From Flavobacterium panici (lineage in GTDB: Bacteria; Bacteroidota; Bacteroidia; Flavobacteriales; Flavobacteriaceae), in contig NZ_CAIJDE010000042.1 of NCBI RefSeq assembly GCF_903819335.1, positions 1 to 40,904 on the forward strand: DNA of 40,904 bases, in the 5' to 3' direction. Shown here in pieces: positions 1 through 7,758 of the stretch. The notes beneath the pieces are model-generated. The model saw only the letters and a list, made by a program, of their open reading frames with translations. It did no database searches and was not told where the DNA came from. Each line of letters begins with the position of its first letter. Position 1 is the first letter of the stretch. Made by a program: the position numbers and the translations under genes.

Positions 1-91
1 CTCTATCTCCGAAGAAATATACCCCTCGACTTGCATGTGTTAAGCCTGCCGCTAGCGTTCATCCTGAGCCAGGATCAAACTCTTCATCGTA
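1..91 (-). rRNA. rrs: 16S ribosomal RNA, 5' end (partial)
   Basis: Read on the minus strand, this stretch contains the universal 16S start AGAGTTTGATCCTGGCTCAG followed by GATGAACGCTAGCGGCAGGC, the typical Bacteroidota 5' end. Only about 90 bases lie inside the window; the gene and the rest of the rRNA operon run off the left edge. The exact mature 5' end (about position 91) is estimated from the distance to the conserved GAGTTTGATC block. Confidence 0.97.
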
Positions 92-168
92 TATTTTAAA
101 TATTATTATTCGATGCTTTATCTAGTGGTTCTTTTCAAATCTCTCGATTCTATTACTCTTATTCTTTT

Positions 169-188
169 GTTCCGATTTGCATCGGAAC
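169..188 (-). other. Hairpin in the 16S leader
   Basis: GTTCCGAT and ATCGGAAC form a perfect 8-bp stem around a four-base loop, 78 bases upstream of the 16S 5' end and downstream of all three promoters, so it is in every transcript. It could be a processing or antitermination structure of the rRNA leader. Its role is inferred from position only. Confidence 0.5.
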
Positions 189-256
189 GGCTGTCAATTC
201 AATATGTCTACGAACGTGTATTTCTTTTTATCTTCGCTTGTGTTTCAAAGCGGGTG

Positions 257-287
257 CAAAACTAAAACTTCTTTTTGTTTCTCGCAA
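257..287 (-). promoter_or_regulatory. rRNA promoter P1 (proximal)
   Basis: On the minus strand there is TTG at 287-285, a 20-base spacer and TAGTTTTG at 264-257. This fits the Bacteroidota housekeeping promoter TTG-N17-23-TAnnTTTG. It is followed by GCACCCGC, a GC-rich discriminator shared with the two promoters upstream. It lies about 165 bases before the 16S gene. Confidence 0.8.
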
Positions 288-381
288 GAAAAATTTAAAA
301 TTTTTTGAAACTTTTTTTTTCGTTTCAATTTTCTTAATTTTTCTTCCAGTCTCTCAATGAACTTCCGTGTTTTGCGGGGTG

Positions 382-412
382 CAAATGTAAAAGCATTTTT
401 CAAATCTCACAA
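382..412 (-). promoter_or_regulatory. rRNA promoter P2 (middle)
   Basis: On the minus strand there is TTG at 412-410, a 20-base spacer and TACATTTG at 389-382, followed by the discriminator GCACCCCGC. The transcript would begin with a leader block (GTTCATTGAGAGACTGG) that recurs after promoter P3. Confidence 0.8.
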
Positions 413-502
413 GCTTTTTCTAATCTTTTTTCTGAAAAATTTTTCAGTTTTGATTTCTTTTCCTGCCAGTCTTTCAGTGAACGTCTTTCGTTGTTGCGGG
501 TG

Positions 503-532
503 CAAAAGTAGAACCTTTATTTACATTTACAA
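503..532 (-). promoter_or_regulatory. rRNA promoter P3 (distal)
   Basis: On the minus strand there is TTG at 532-530, a 19-base spacer and TACTTTTG at 510-503, followed by GCACCCGC. Its early leader carries GTTCACTGAAAGACTGG, nearly the same as the leader block behind P2, which suggests that the promoter plus leader unit was duplicated. Confidence 0.8.
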
Positions 533-810
533 GCCTTTTTTTTATATTTTTTCCATCTTTTTTATAAGTCACTGGTATCTTGCTTTTTACAAGGAAAAGT
601 TTTTTTCGTAGTTTTATCTTTATTGGGAATTTTGGCTGTTTGGCTTCGCTGTGCCTGATTCTGCCGCGAAGGCACTAAGGCCCGAAGTCTGGTTTTTTCT
701 GTGTTTTTTTAATCTCGCAGAGGCGCAAAGCCGCTAAGTTTCTATTTTTTCTTCGTTTTTTCTTATGGAAATGTCTTTTGCTTCGGAAATTTTATTCTGG
801 GAACTTATGC

Positions 811-890
811 CCTAGCCCCGATAGAAGTGGAAATCCTTTTATTTTGGGGTTCAAAATAAAAGATTGGAACGGATAGCGGGATTAAGCTCC
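811..890 (+). ncRNA. Flavo-1-like structured element, copy 1
   Basis: The element reads CCTAGCCCCGATAG, then a hairpin, then CGGATAGCGGGATTAAGCTCC (split here only by position). The hairpin pairs 837-846 with 852-861 around the loop GGGTT, and AATC (832-835) pairs with GATT (862-865). Comparison with the copies at 22199 and 36203 shows compensatory changes in the stem and an unchanged loop, which is evidence for a folded RNA or a DNA cruciform. The name follows my memory of the Rfam Flavo-1 motif and was not checked. No plus-strand gene starts directly downstream of this copy. Confidence 0.5.
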
Positions 891-1089
891 TTAAAAAAAG
901 TAAATCCCATTTTTTTAAATTCCAAATTCCAAACTCAAAAGGGCTTCGACTTCGCTCAGCCGGACACCTTCTATATACTAGGTATGGGTTAATTAGATTT
1001 TTTTTATACGTGACTTAGACGCACTGCTGTGCGTCTCTACGGAAAATTGGGACGTAGTTATAATTTTGTACTTATATATATAAACAACA

Positions 1090-1120
1090 AACCCGACAGG
1101 TTTTTTAAATCTGTCGGGTT
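1090..1120 (-). terminator. Hairpin downstream of the oxidoreductase gene
   Basis: AACCCGACAG pairs with CTGTCGGGTT around an 11-base loop, 36 bases beyond the stop of the minus-strand gene. No strong T-run follows on the minus strand, so it may be a palindromic intergenic repeat acting as a weak terminator. A related palindrome, CCTGACAGG/CCTGTCAGG, lies after kdpB. Confidence 0.5.
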
Positions 1121-1155
1121 GTGGGAATGAAATTTACTCTTATATATAAGTATAC

Positions 1156-2172
1156 TTATATATGTATGCTTTCGTTTAGGCTATCTATTACTTCTTTTGT
1201 GATTTTAATACTTTTTAGTTTTGCCTGATGATCGAAGATTGGACTTGTTACCATTAGTTCGTCGATTCTTGCGTAGTTCATGAACTTTTTCAAATCGGCT
1301 ATTAATTGTTCTTTGTTTCCTGTGAAAGTTCCGGCTGTCATTTGATTGACATGGAAACGTTCTGCTTCATTCATAATATCATCTAATGACGGAACTGGCG
1401 GCTGTAAACCTTTGCGGTCATTTCTAATTAGGTTTAGAAACATTTGATACAAACTTGTAGACAATAATTCTGCTTCTTCATTGGTATCTGCTGCGATTAT
1501 ATTCAGACACGCCATTGTTTTGGGTTTATCTAAATATTCTGAAGGCTGGAAATTTTCTCTATAAAATTCAAATGCCTGAATCATTAACTTTGGTGCAAAG
1601 TGTCCGGCAAAAGCATAAGGCAATCCGTAAGCTGCTGCCAATGCCGCGCTATCCATACTTGAACCTAGAATCCAGATAGGAACTTTTAGTCCTTCAGCTG
1701 GGAATGCGCGTACTTTTCCTGTTTCATTTTCGCTTGAAAAATACTCTTGGAGTTTGCTTACGTTTTGCGGAAAACGCTGTGCCTGCTCAAAAAAGTCTTT
1801 TCGAATTGCTTCGGCGGTTGGCTGATCTGTTCCCGGTGCTCTTCCTAAACCTAAATCGATTCGGTTTGGGTAAAGAGTTTCCAGGGTTCCAAATTGTTCG
1901 GCAACTACTAAAGGAGAATGATTCGGCAACATAATACCGCCAGAACCTACACGGATATTTTTAGTCTGACTTGCTACATAACCAATTAAAACAACTGTTG
2001 CTGTACTTGCAACGTGTGCCATATTGTGATGTTCTGCAAGCCAAAACCGCTTGTATCCTAAAGTATCTGCTAATTGCGCTATGTCTTTTGTTTTTTGAAA
2101 TGTTTCTGTGGCATTGCTATCCTGAGTGATGATAGCGAGGTCTAATAATGAGACTGAAATTGGGTTTTTCAT
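1156..2172 (-). CDS. LLM-class flavin-dependent oxidoreductase
   Basis: The 338-residue product belongs to the bacterial luciferase-like monooxygenase superfamily, soluble TIM-barrel enzymes that use reduced flavin. Family features seen are the N-terminal strand SVSLLDLA, the block RFWLAEHHN near residue 42, the segment [20 protein letters not shown] and [16 protein letters not shown] text (here [13 protein letters not shown]), all as in the YhbW/MsnO8-like group annotated as alkanal monooxygenase-like. Length is normal for the group and the frame is intact. The substrate cannot be told from sequence. It is a single gene, separated by hairpin 1090-1120 from the rRNA side and divergent from the DUF2975 gene. 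The ATG at 2172 fits the family N-terminus. Confidence 0.88.
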   Translation of the reverse strand: MKNPISVSLLDLAIITQDSNATETFQKTKDIAQLADTLGYKRFWLAEHHNMAHVASTATVVLIGYVASQTKNIRVGSGGIMLPNHSPLVVAEQFGTLETLYPNRIDLGLGRAPGTDQPTAEAIRKDFFEQAQRFPQNVSKLQEYFSSENETGKVRAFPAEGLKVPIWILGSSMDSAALAAAYGLPYAFAGHFAPKLMIQAFEFYRENFQPSEYLDKPKTMACLNIIAADTNEEAELLSTSLYQMFLNLIRNDRKGLQPPVPSLDDIMNEAERFHVNQMTAGTFTGNKEQLIADLKKFMNYARIDELMVTSPIFDHQAKLKSIKITKEVIDSLNESIHI

Positions 2173-2281
2173 ATAAAAAAATGCTAGTCTACAAAATTAA
2201 CTCATTTATACGGATGCCTTTTGTTTTCTAATGTTAATAGATTTATAATATTTCTGAAACGCTTCAAAAATATAATTTTTA

Positions 2282-2321
2282 ATAATTAATTATTGTTTTA
2301 CGATAATTAATTATACATTTG
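2282..2321 (+). promoter_or_regulatory. Promoter with two palindromic operator-like boxes
   Basis: TTG at 2293-2295, an 18-base spacer and TACATTTG at 2314-2321 form a canonical promoter 25 bases upstream of the DUF2975 start. The perfect 12-bp palindrome ATAATTAATTAT occurs twice, at 2282-2293 and 2303-2314, exactly 21 bases apart (two helical turns). The copies touch the -33 and -7 elements, the geometry expected of an operator for a dimeric repressor, most simply the HTH protein encoded by the second gene of this unit. Confidence 0.7.
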
Positions 2322-2346
2322 CAATATCAATCTAACTTTTCTATAT

Positions 2347-2862
2347 ATGAAGACAACTCATATTGTATCCAGAATATTATTTTACTTTACCCGATTTTTG
2401 TCTGTGGTTTATTTCTTTTTGGCCGGATATTCTGTTTTTACATTAATTACGGGATTGTTTCTGACATTTAAAGACAACGGAAAGTATTTTCAGGTTTGTT
2501 ATCCTTTTACTTCTCATCCTGTAATGCTTGGCGATTATAATCTGCCCTATATTCTTTTTGACTTTTTAGCTCCACTCAGTTTGTACGGCCTTTTCTTTTT
2601 ATTGAGCAGTAATGTTTTTAAAGTGTTTTTTCAACCTAAATTATTTACTGTAAATGGAATTTCTCATTTAAGGCGTTTCTATTTATCCAATTTATTAATT
2701 CCGGGCATTGTAATATTTGTGGCTTTCTTTTTTGTTCCGCTGGATAATGAAGTCTCGCTTTTTATTCTATTGCACGGAATGCTTGGTGTTTTTGCTTACT
2801 TTTTAGCGGCCATTTTTAAACAAGGTTTAAACCTTCAGAACGAACAAGACTTATTTATATAA
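2347..2862 (+). CDS. DUF2975 family membrane protein
   Basis: The product has 171 residues and four predicted membrane segments (about 12-36, 62-84, 110-132 and 136-158), matching the DUF2975 family in length and topology. It is followed two bases later by a small Xre-type HTH gene. This pairing is common for DUF2975, whose members are thought to work together with a YozG-like regulator, but the biochemical role is unknown. The start at 2347 lies 25 bases behind a consensus -7 element. The two genes probably form an autoregulated operon. Assignment rests on topology and neighbour rather than a diagnostic motif. Confidence 0.75.
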   Translation: MKTTHIVSRILFYFTRFLSVVYFFLAGYSVFTLITGLFLTFKDNGKYFQVCYPFTSHPVMLGDYNLPYILFDFLAPLSLYGLFFLLSSNVFKVFFQPKLFTVNGISHLRRFYLSNLLIPGIVIFVAFFFVPLDNEVSLFILLHGMLGVFAYFLAAIFKQGLNLQNEQDLFI

Positions 2863-2864
2863 CT

Positions 2865-3071
2865 ATGCCAATAATTGTAAATGTTGATGTAATGCTTGCT
2901 AAACGTAAGATGCAGAGTAAAGAGTTGGCAGAAAAACTAGATATTACGCCTGCCAATTTATCGATTCTAAAAACTGGAAAAGCAAAAGGAATTCGGTTTG
3001 ATACTCTCGAAGCTATTTGTAAAATATTGGATTGTCAGCCTGGCGATATTTTAGAATACGTGGCAGAATAG
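2865..3071 (+). CDS. Xre-family helix-turn-helix regulator (YozG-like)
   Basis: This 68-residue protein is almost entirely a Cro/C1-type HTH. The helices are visible as MLAKRKMQSKELAEKLDIT (about 9-27) and NLSILKTGKAKGIRFDTLEA (about 30-49), followed by the CKILDCQPGDILEY end typical of the short YozG group. It starts two bases after the DUF2975 stop, so translation is probably coupled. It is the likely binder of the paired palindromes at 2282-2314 and would then repress its own operon. No sensor domain is present, so any signal presumably comes through its membrane partner. Confidence 0.9.
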   Translation: MPIIVNVDVMLAKRKMQSKELAEKLDITPANLSILKTGKAKGIRFDTLEAICKILDCQPGDILEYVAE

Positions 3072-3103
3072 CTTTCTTTTAAATCTTATTTCACTCTTAA
3101 TAA

Positions 3104-3122
3104 ATCGGTTTTTGAAACCGAT
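3104..3122. repeat. Inverted repeat upstream of the ABC gene
   Basis: ATCGGTTT and AAACCGAT form an 8-bp stem around three bases, 33 bases after the HTH stop and 63 bases before the ABC ATPase start. It may end the first operon or be an operator for the second; no T-run follows. Confidence 0.45.
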
Positions 3123-3185
3123 AGGTATTCTATTGCCTAAATTTTTCAAATCATAGTTAATTCAATCATCAAAATCAATCAAAAA

Positions 3186-4070
3186 ATGAACAGTTTATCA
3201 ATTAAAAATCTCAGCAAAACGTATGAGAACGGCACAAAAGTGATTGACGATTTATCGCTTGAAATTACAAACGGAATGTTTGGTTTACTAGGTCCAAACG
3301 GCGCCGGAAAATCGACTTTAATGCGAACTATTACCGCTTTGCAGGAACCCACTTCGGGAAGTATTGAATTTAACGGAATTAATATTCTGGAAAATCCAAT
3401 GTTTATCAGGCAAAATTTAGGTTATCTGCCACAGGAATTTGGCGTTTATCCTAAAATTTCTGCTTATCGCCTGCTCGATCATCTGGCAGTTTTAAAAGGA
3501 ATTGTCGATAAAAAGGAACGACACGATCAAATTTTGTTTTTATTACAGCAGACGAATTTATTGCAACACAAAGACAAAGCTGTTCATTCTTTTTCTGGTG
3601 GCATGCGTCAGCGCTTTGGAATTGCTCAGGCTTTACTTGGAAATCCGAAGATAATTATTGTAGATGAACCTACTGCGGGACTTGATCCGGAGGAAAGAAA
3701 CCGATTTAATAATTTGTTGAGTGAAATTGGCGAAAGCATTATCGTGGTTTTATCGACTCATATTGTAGAAGACGTTCGCGATTTATGTCCCAAAATGGCG
3801 ATTATATCGAATGGAAAATTGATTTTGGAAGGAAAACCAAATGAAGCAATCGATTCATTGAAAGATAAAATCTGGATGAAGGCGATTGATAAAACAGAAC
3901 TGAAAGAACATCAATCGAACTTTAATATCATTTCGTCCAACTTAAATTCAGGGAAAATCAATATTCATGTTTTCTCGGATAAACGCCCAGATTCTGGTTT
4001 CGAATTGATATCGCCAGATTTAAGCGATGTTTATTTTAGTGTTTTAGCTCAAAATCAACTTAACAATTAG
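3186..4070 (+). CDS. ABC transporter ATP-binding protein
   Basis: The 294-residue protein is a complete nucleotide-binding subunit. Walker A GPNGAGKST is at 36-44, the Q-loop lies in LGYLPQEFG, the signature reads FSGGMRQR, Walker B with D-loop reads IIIVDEPTAGLD and the switch histidine is in LSTHIV. About 80 residues after the ATPase core form the C-terminal extension usual in ABC-2 type exporters. The gene ends four bases before the large permease/peptidase gene, so the two form an export or membrane-remodelling complex at the inner membrane. The substrate is unknown. The conserved family pair is frequent in Bacteroidota, which supports this reading. Confidence 0.95.
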   Translation: MNSLSIKNLSKTYENGTKVIDDLSLEITNGMFGLLGPNGAGKSTLMRTITALQEPTSGSIEFNGINILENPMFIRQNLGYLPQEFGVYPKISAYRLLDHLAVLKGIVDKKERHDQILFLLQQTNLLQHKDKAVHSFSGGMRQRFGIAQALLGNPKIIIVDEPTAGLDPEERNRFNNLLSEIGESIIVVLSTHIVEDVRDLCPKMAIISNGKLILEGKPNEAIDSLKDKIWMKAIDKTELKEHQSNFNIISSNLNSGKINIHVFSDKRPDSGFELISPDLSDVYFSVLAQNQLNN

Positions 4071-4074
4071 TGTT

Positions 4075-7000
4075 ATGCTTTCTAAATTAATTCAATTTGA
4101 ATGGCATAACAATACCAGAAGCTGGACTTTTTATGCCACGTTTATCATTTATTTGGTTTTAGGATTTTTTGTGAGCGCTTTTGCCAATTTCTCTTTTTCG
4201 GGAGCTTACAAAAATAGTCCGTATGTGCTTACGTATGCGATTGGCCTGATTTCGTTAATGACGATATTTTCGATTACACTTCAGGTTGCGCAGAGTTTTT
4301 TAAAGGAATATGAAACGAAATTCGATTCGATAATTTTCTCTTCTCCTATTTCTAAGTTTTATTATTTGGCTCCAAAATTTATTACGGCATTTATAATCGC
4401 CGTAGTTTCTTTTGGAAAGTTTATCCTTGGAATGATCGTTGGACATCAAATGTCGTGGCTTTCTAAAAGCGAGATTGGTCCTTTTGAAATTATAAATTAT
4501 CTCTGGCCGTATTTTGTAATTGTGATTCCGAATATTTTTCTTTGTCTTTCTATATTGACGGCTTTGGCCTGGCTTACGCGAAGTAAACTTTTTATTTATG
4601 TTGGCGGTTTATTAATTTATATCTTATATATCGCGGGTTCGATTTTTTCTAATTCGCCCATCTTTGCAAATGCTTCTCCGTCTTCGGCGAAAGCCATGTC
4701 TTTGGCAGCTAAAATAGATCCGTTTGGTTTGGCTGCTTTTTTAGAACAAACAAGATATTGGACTTCAATTGAAAAAAATACCGAATTGTTTTCTCTTTCG
4801 GGGAACTTTTTATTTAACCGATTGTTGTGGATTTCAGTTTCTCTGCTTTTACTTTTTGTTTCGTATCGATTGTTTTCCTTCCGAAAAACGAAAACCAAAA
4901 AGATAAAAACTCTTAAAATTGTTTCAAAAGAAGTAAAAATCCTTTCTTCGGAAATTCCAAAAAACATCGAGTTCAAAACTTTCAGGCATAATTTTGTTGT
5001 TTTTAAAAGCAATATAAAACTGGATATTTTTTTAGTTCTAAAAGGAATTCCGTTTTTAGTGATTGTTCTTTTGTTTTCGGGATTATTGATAATCGAAATT
5101 TCGGATGAAATTGACGGTGGAATCCGATTAGCCGAAAAAATTACCGATACGGCTTTGATGATTTCCACCATAATGGATCGTCTGCCGTTTATTCTGATCT
5201 TGATTTTACTTTTTTACAGCAATGAATTATTAAACCGAAGCGAAAATTCAAGATTTGAAATGCTGGAAAATACCGCACCTTATTCTCAATTTGTAGTTTT
5301 ACTATCCAAATTGACAGCACTTTTTATCATTCCGTTACTCATTATTAGCATTAGTATATTGATTGGATGCGTCTTTCAGATTGTGAATGCCAATGCTCCA
5401 ATCGAAATTGGTCTTTATCTTTCTTTGTTTTATTATCTGGGATTTCCGTTGTTGTTGATCTCGATTTTGGTAATTGCGATTCAGACTTTTATTAAAAATA
5501 AATATATCGGACTTTCGGTTGCTGCTTTTGTCTGCATTTTGTTTTGTACGGGAATTGGAGAACAATTGGGAATTTCGCATCCTTTACTACGATTTGGAAA
5601 TGCTTTTAAAAGAGAATATTTTGATCTAAATGGTTTCGGAAAATATACTTTTCCGTTTCATATTTTGGTGTTATACAATTTCGGATTGGCTTTACTGCTT
5701 CTTACTTTGACTGGAATTTTGTGGAAAAGAAACGCTTCAATTGTAAAAACCTTCCGAAGAAATTCATTTAATGATATTCAGAAAGTAACTTTTGCATTGG
5801 GAATTATCCTTTTTATTGGTTTTGGAAGTTATCTTTTTTATAAAACGAATATCGAATATCCGTATTTAACCGAAGAAGATCAGAATAATTGGAGCGAGCA
5901 ATATGAAAAGCAATTCAAAAAATATACAAATCTTGCGCAGCCCACGATTGTTTCTGTAGAAAGTAAAGTTGATTTATTTCCTGAGGAAAATCGTTATGAA
6001 GTAAAAGGCACTTATGAATTGATCAATAATTCTGAAAAAACTATTGATAGTTTACTCCTATATATAGATCGAAATTCTAAACTTACTTCTGTTGAAATTC
6101 CGAATTCGAAAAATCTGGATGATGTTTCGGCATTTCATCATTATTGGTATCGATTGGAAAAACCTTTGTTACCTCAACAGAAAATGAAAATGAATTTTTC
6201 TTTTGAGTCGTCGTGGTCACCATTTAAAGGACATACTGCCTTTAATTCTATAATAGAAAATGGTTCTTTTATGCGAATAAGCCGTTACTTTCCGCTTTTT
6301 GGTTATCAGGAATCGAATGAAATCAGCAGTAAAAAAGAGCGCGCAAAAAGACATTTGAAACCACAGATGCCTCTTGAAAAACTAGAAGACAAATCGGAAA
6401 TTAAATATGATTTTATTGATTATGATGCAGTGGTTTCAACTTCTAAAAATCAAACGGCGATTGGTGTTGGAGATTTAATTGGGAATTGGCAAAAAGACAA
6501 CCGTAATTATTTTCATTATAAATCTAACGGTAAGATTCCGTTTCGATTTGCTTTTTCTTCTGCCGAATATGAAATCCAAAAAACGAATTATAAAGCTATT
6601 TCGATTGAAGTTTTTTATGATAAAAGACATTCGAGAAACATTAAAAAACTAATTCAGGATGTAAAAAACACTTTAGATTACTGCCAAAATAACTTTGGTA
6701 AATATCCATACAAAACAATTCGTTATGCCGAAGTTGCTGCTTTCGCCGATGGATTTGCGGCGACTTCTTATCCGTCGACGGTTTTTATGAAAGAGAATTT
6801 TGGTTTTTACAGCAACCTCAACAATAAGGATAAGGAAGATGTAATTAATCAATTAACGGCTCATGAATTGTCGCATGAATGGTGGGGAAATTCGCAGATC
6901 AATCCGGAACAAAAAGAAGGAAGCTGGATTTTGACCGAAACTCTGGCGCAATACACGGAACTCATGCTTTATGAAAAAGAACATGGTTTGGAAAAAGCGC

Positions 7001-7614
7001 TCGAAACTTTAAAAATTCATCTCGATTTATATTTGAGCAGCCGAAGTTATGATCCTGAAACGCCTTTGTATAAAACAAATTACGATACGCCGCATTTACC
7101 TTATGATAAAGGAATGCTCGTAATGCATCAGCTTCGGGTTTTAATTGGTGAAGAAAAGGTAAATCTGGCTTTGAAAAATTTTCTTAATCATTATAAATAT
7201 CCAAACCCGTTTCCTGATTCTGAGGATTTATTAAATGAAATTTATGCGGTAACGGATAAAAAACTACATTCTAAATTAGATGAAATGTTTAAGCAGATTA
7301 TCACGTATTCGTCAAAAATAGAATCTTTTTCAAGTAGTAAAAAGAATGGTTTTTATGAAGTTTCTTTTAAAGCTGATTCTGAAAAATTCAGAGAAAATGC
7401 AACCGGAGAACGAAAACAAATTCCAAACGATGCTTCAATAGATATTGGGATTTATGATGAAAACGGGAAATTATTTCGTTATCCTTTTGCCATAAAAAAC
7501 AATAAAATTGAAGGAAAAATTAAACTCAAAACAAAACCTCAACGTATTGTTATTGATCCGTATTTAATGAACATTGATACTTTTATAAAGGACAACGAGA
7601 AGGAAATTGATTAG
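4075..7614 (+). CDS. ABC permease fused to M1-family metallopeptidase
   Basis: The 1179-residue product has two parts. Residues 1 to about 600 form an ABC-2-like permease with roughly twelve hydrophobic segments, in two halves separated by a basic stretch (about 265-305). The remainder is an M1 aminopeptidase-like domain with the zinc motif HELSH (His930, Glu931, His934) and a candidate third ligand Glu955 in ILTETLAQY. The gap to that glutamate is 20 residues instead of the usual 18. The upstream sequence DGFAATSYPST stands where M1 enzymes bind the substrate N-terminus. Fusions of this kind are known in Bacteroidota next to an ABC ATPase; their substrate is not established. The peptidase half is probably on one face of the membrane close to the channel. 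Confidence 0.9.
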   Translation: MLSKLIQFEWHNNTRSWTFYATFIIYLVLGFFVSAFANFSFSGAYKNSPYVLTYAIGLISLMTIFSITLQVAQSFLKEYETKFDSIIFSSPISKFYYLAPKFITAFIIAVVSFGKFILGMIVGHQMSWLSKSEIGPFEIINYLWPYFVIVIPNIFLCLSILTALAWLTRSKLFIYVGGLLIYILYIAGSIFSNSPIFANASPSSAKAMSLAAKIDPFGLAAFLEQTRYWTSIEKNTELFSLSGNFLFNRLLWISVSLLLLFVSYRLFSFRKTKTKKIKTLKIVSKEVKILSSEIPKNIEFKTFRHNFVVFKSNIKLDIFLVLKGIPFLVIVLLFSGLLIIEISDEIDGGIRLAEKITDTALMISTIMDRLPFILILILLFYSNELLNRSENSRFEMLENTAPYSQFVVLLSKLTALFIIPLLIISISILIGCVFQIVNANAPIEIGLYLSLFYYLGFPLLLISILVIAIQTFIKNKYIGLSVAAFVCILFCTGIGEQLGISHPLLRFGNAFKREYFDLNGFGKYTFPFHILVLYNFGLALLLLTLTGILWKRNASIVKTFRRNSFNDIQKVTFALGIILFIGFGSYLFYKTNIEYPYLTEEDQNNWSEQYEKQFKKYTNLAQPTIVSVESKVDLFPEENRYEVKGTYELINNSEKTIDSLLLYIDRNSKLTSVEIPNSKNLDDVSAFHHYWYRLEKPLLPQQKMKMNFSFESSWSPFKGHTAFNSIIENGSFMRISRYFPLFGYQESNEISSKKERAKRHLKPQMPLEKLEDKSEIKYDFIDYDAVVSTSKNQTAIGVGDLIGNWQKDNRNYFHYKSNGKIPFRFAFSSAEYEIQKTNYKAISIEVFYDKRHSRNIKKLIQDVKNTLDYCQNNFGKYPYKTIRYAEVAAFADGFAATSYPSTVFMKENFGFYSNLNNKDKEDVINQLTAHELSHEWWGNSQINPEQKEGSWILTETLAQYTELMLYEKEHGLEKALETLKIHLDLYLSSRSYDPETPLYKTNYDTPHLPYDKGMLVMHQLRVLIGEEKVNLALKNFLNHYKYPNPFPDSEDLLNEIYAVTDKKLHSKLDEMFKQIITYSSKIESFSSSKKNGFYEVSFKADSEKFRENATGERKQIPNDASIDIGIYDENGKLFRYPFAIKNNKIEGKIKLKTKPQRIVIDPYLMNIDTFIKDNEKEID

Positions 7615-7653
7615 TTTTTTTGCCACGAATTCCACGAATTTTCACTAATTATT

Positions 7654-7754
7654 TTTTTGCCACAGATTAAAAGGATTAAAATGATTTTTTGCTTACGCTA
7701 AAGTTTATCCTCAAAGTAAATAATCCAAATAATCCTTTTAATCTGTGGCAAAAA
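7654..7754. repeat. Long inverted repeat between convergent genes
   Basis: Arms at 7654-7678 and 7730-7754 are perfect complements over 25 bases (core GCCACAGATTAAAAGGATTA). The repeat lies between the ends of two convergent genes, so it could stop transcription from both sides. The same word family (CCACGAATT, CACAGATT) recurs at 7621-7640 and 23411-23569, which marks it as a dispersed intergenic repeat. Confidence 0.8.
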
Positions 7755-7758
7755 ACTT

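Larger units (their letters stand above)
533..1155. other. Gene-free spacer between rRNA promoters and the first gene
   Basis: No credible coding sequence was found. An 84-codon open frame at 357-611 runs across the rRNA promoters and is rejected. The spacer holds fragments of dispersed flavobacterial repeats (for example GCGAAGGCACTAAG near 665 and CTTCGACTTCGCTCAG near 944), the structured element at 811-890, and TATA-rich stretches with ACTTATATATA repeats near 1068 and 1138. It looks like an accumulation zone for intergenic repeats. Confidence 0.6.

Noticed and set aside
357..611. 84-codon open frame upstream of 16S
   Set aside because: It runs across three rRNA promoters on the opposite strand, has low-complexity Phe/Lys-rich content and resembles no family.
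4617..5171. 184-codon open frame on the minus strand
   Set aside because: It lies fully inside the permease-peptidase gene, which has clear domains in its own frame; the antisense frame has no recognisable motif.
7621..7754. CRISPR-like repeats in spacers
   Set aside because: The repeated words are inverted and unequally spaced, without unique spacers of constant length, and no cas gene is present.
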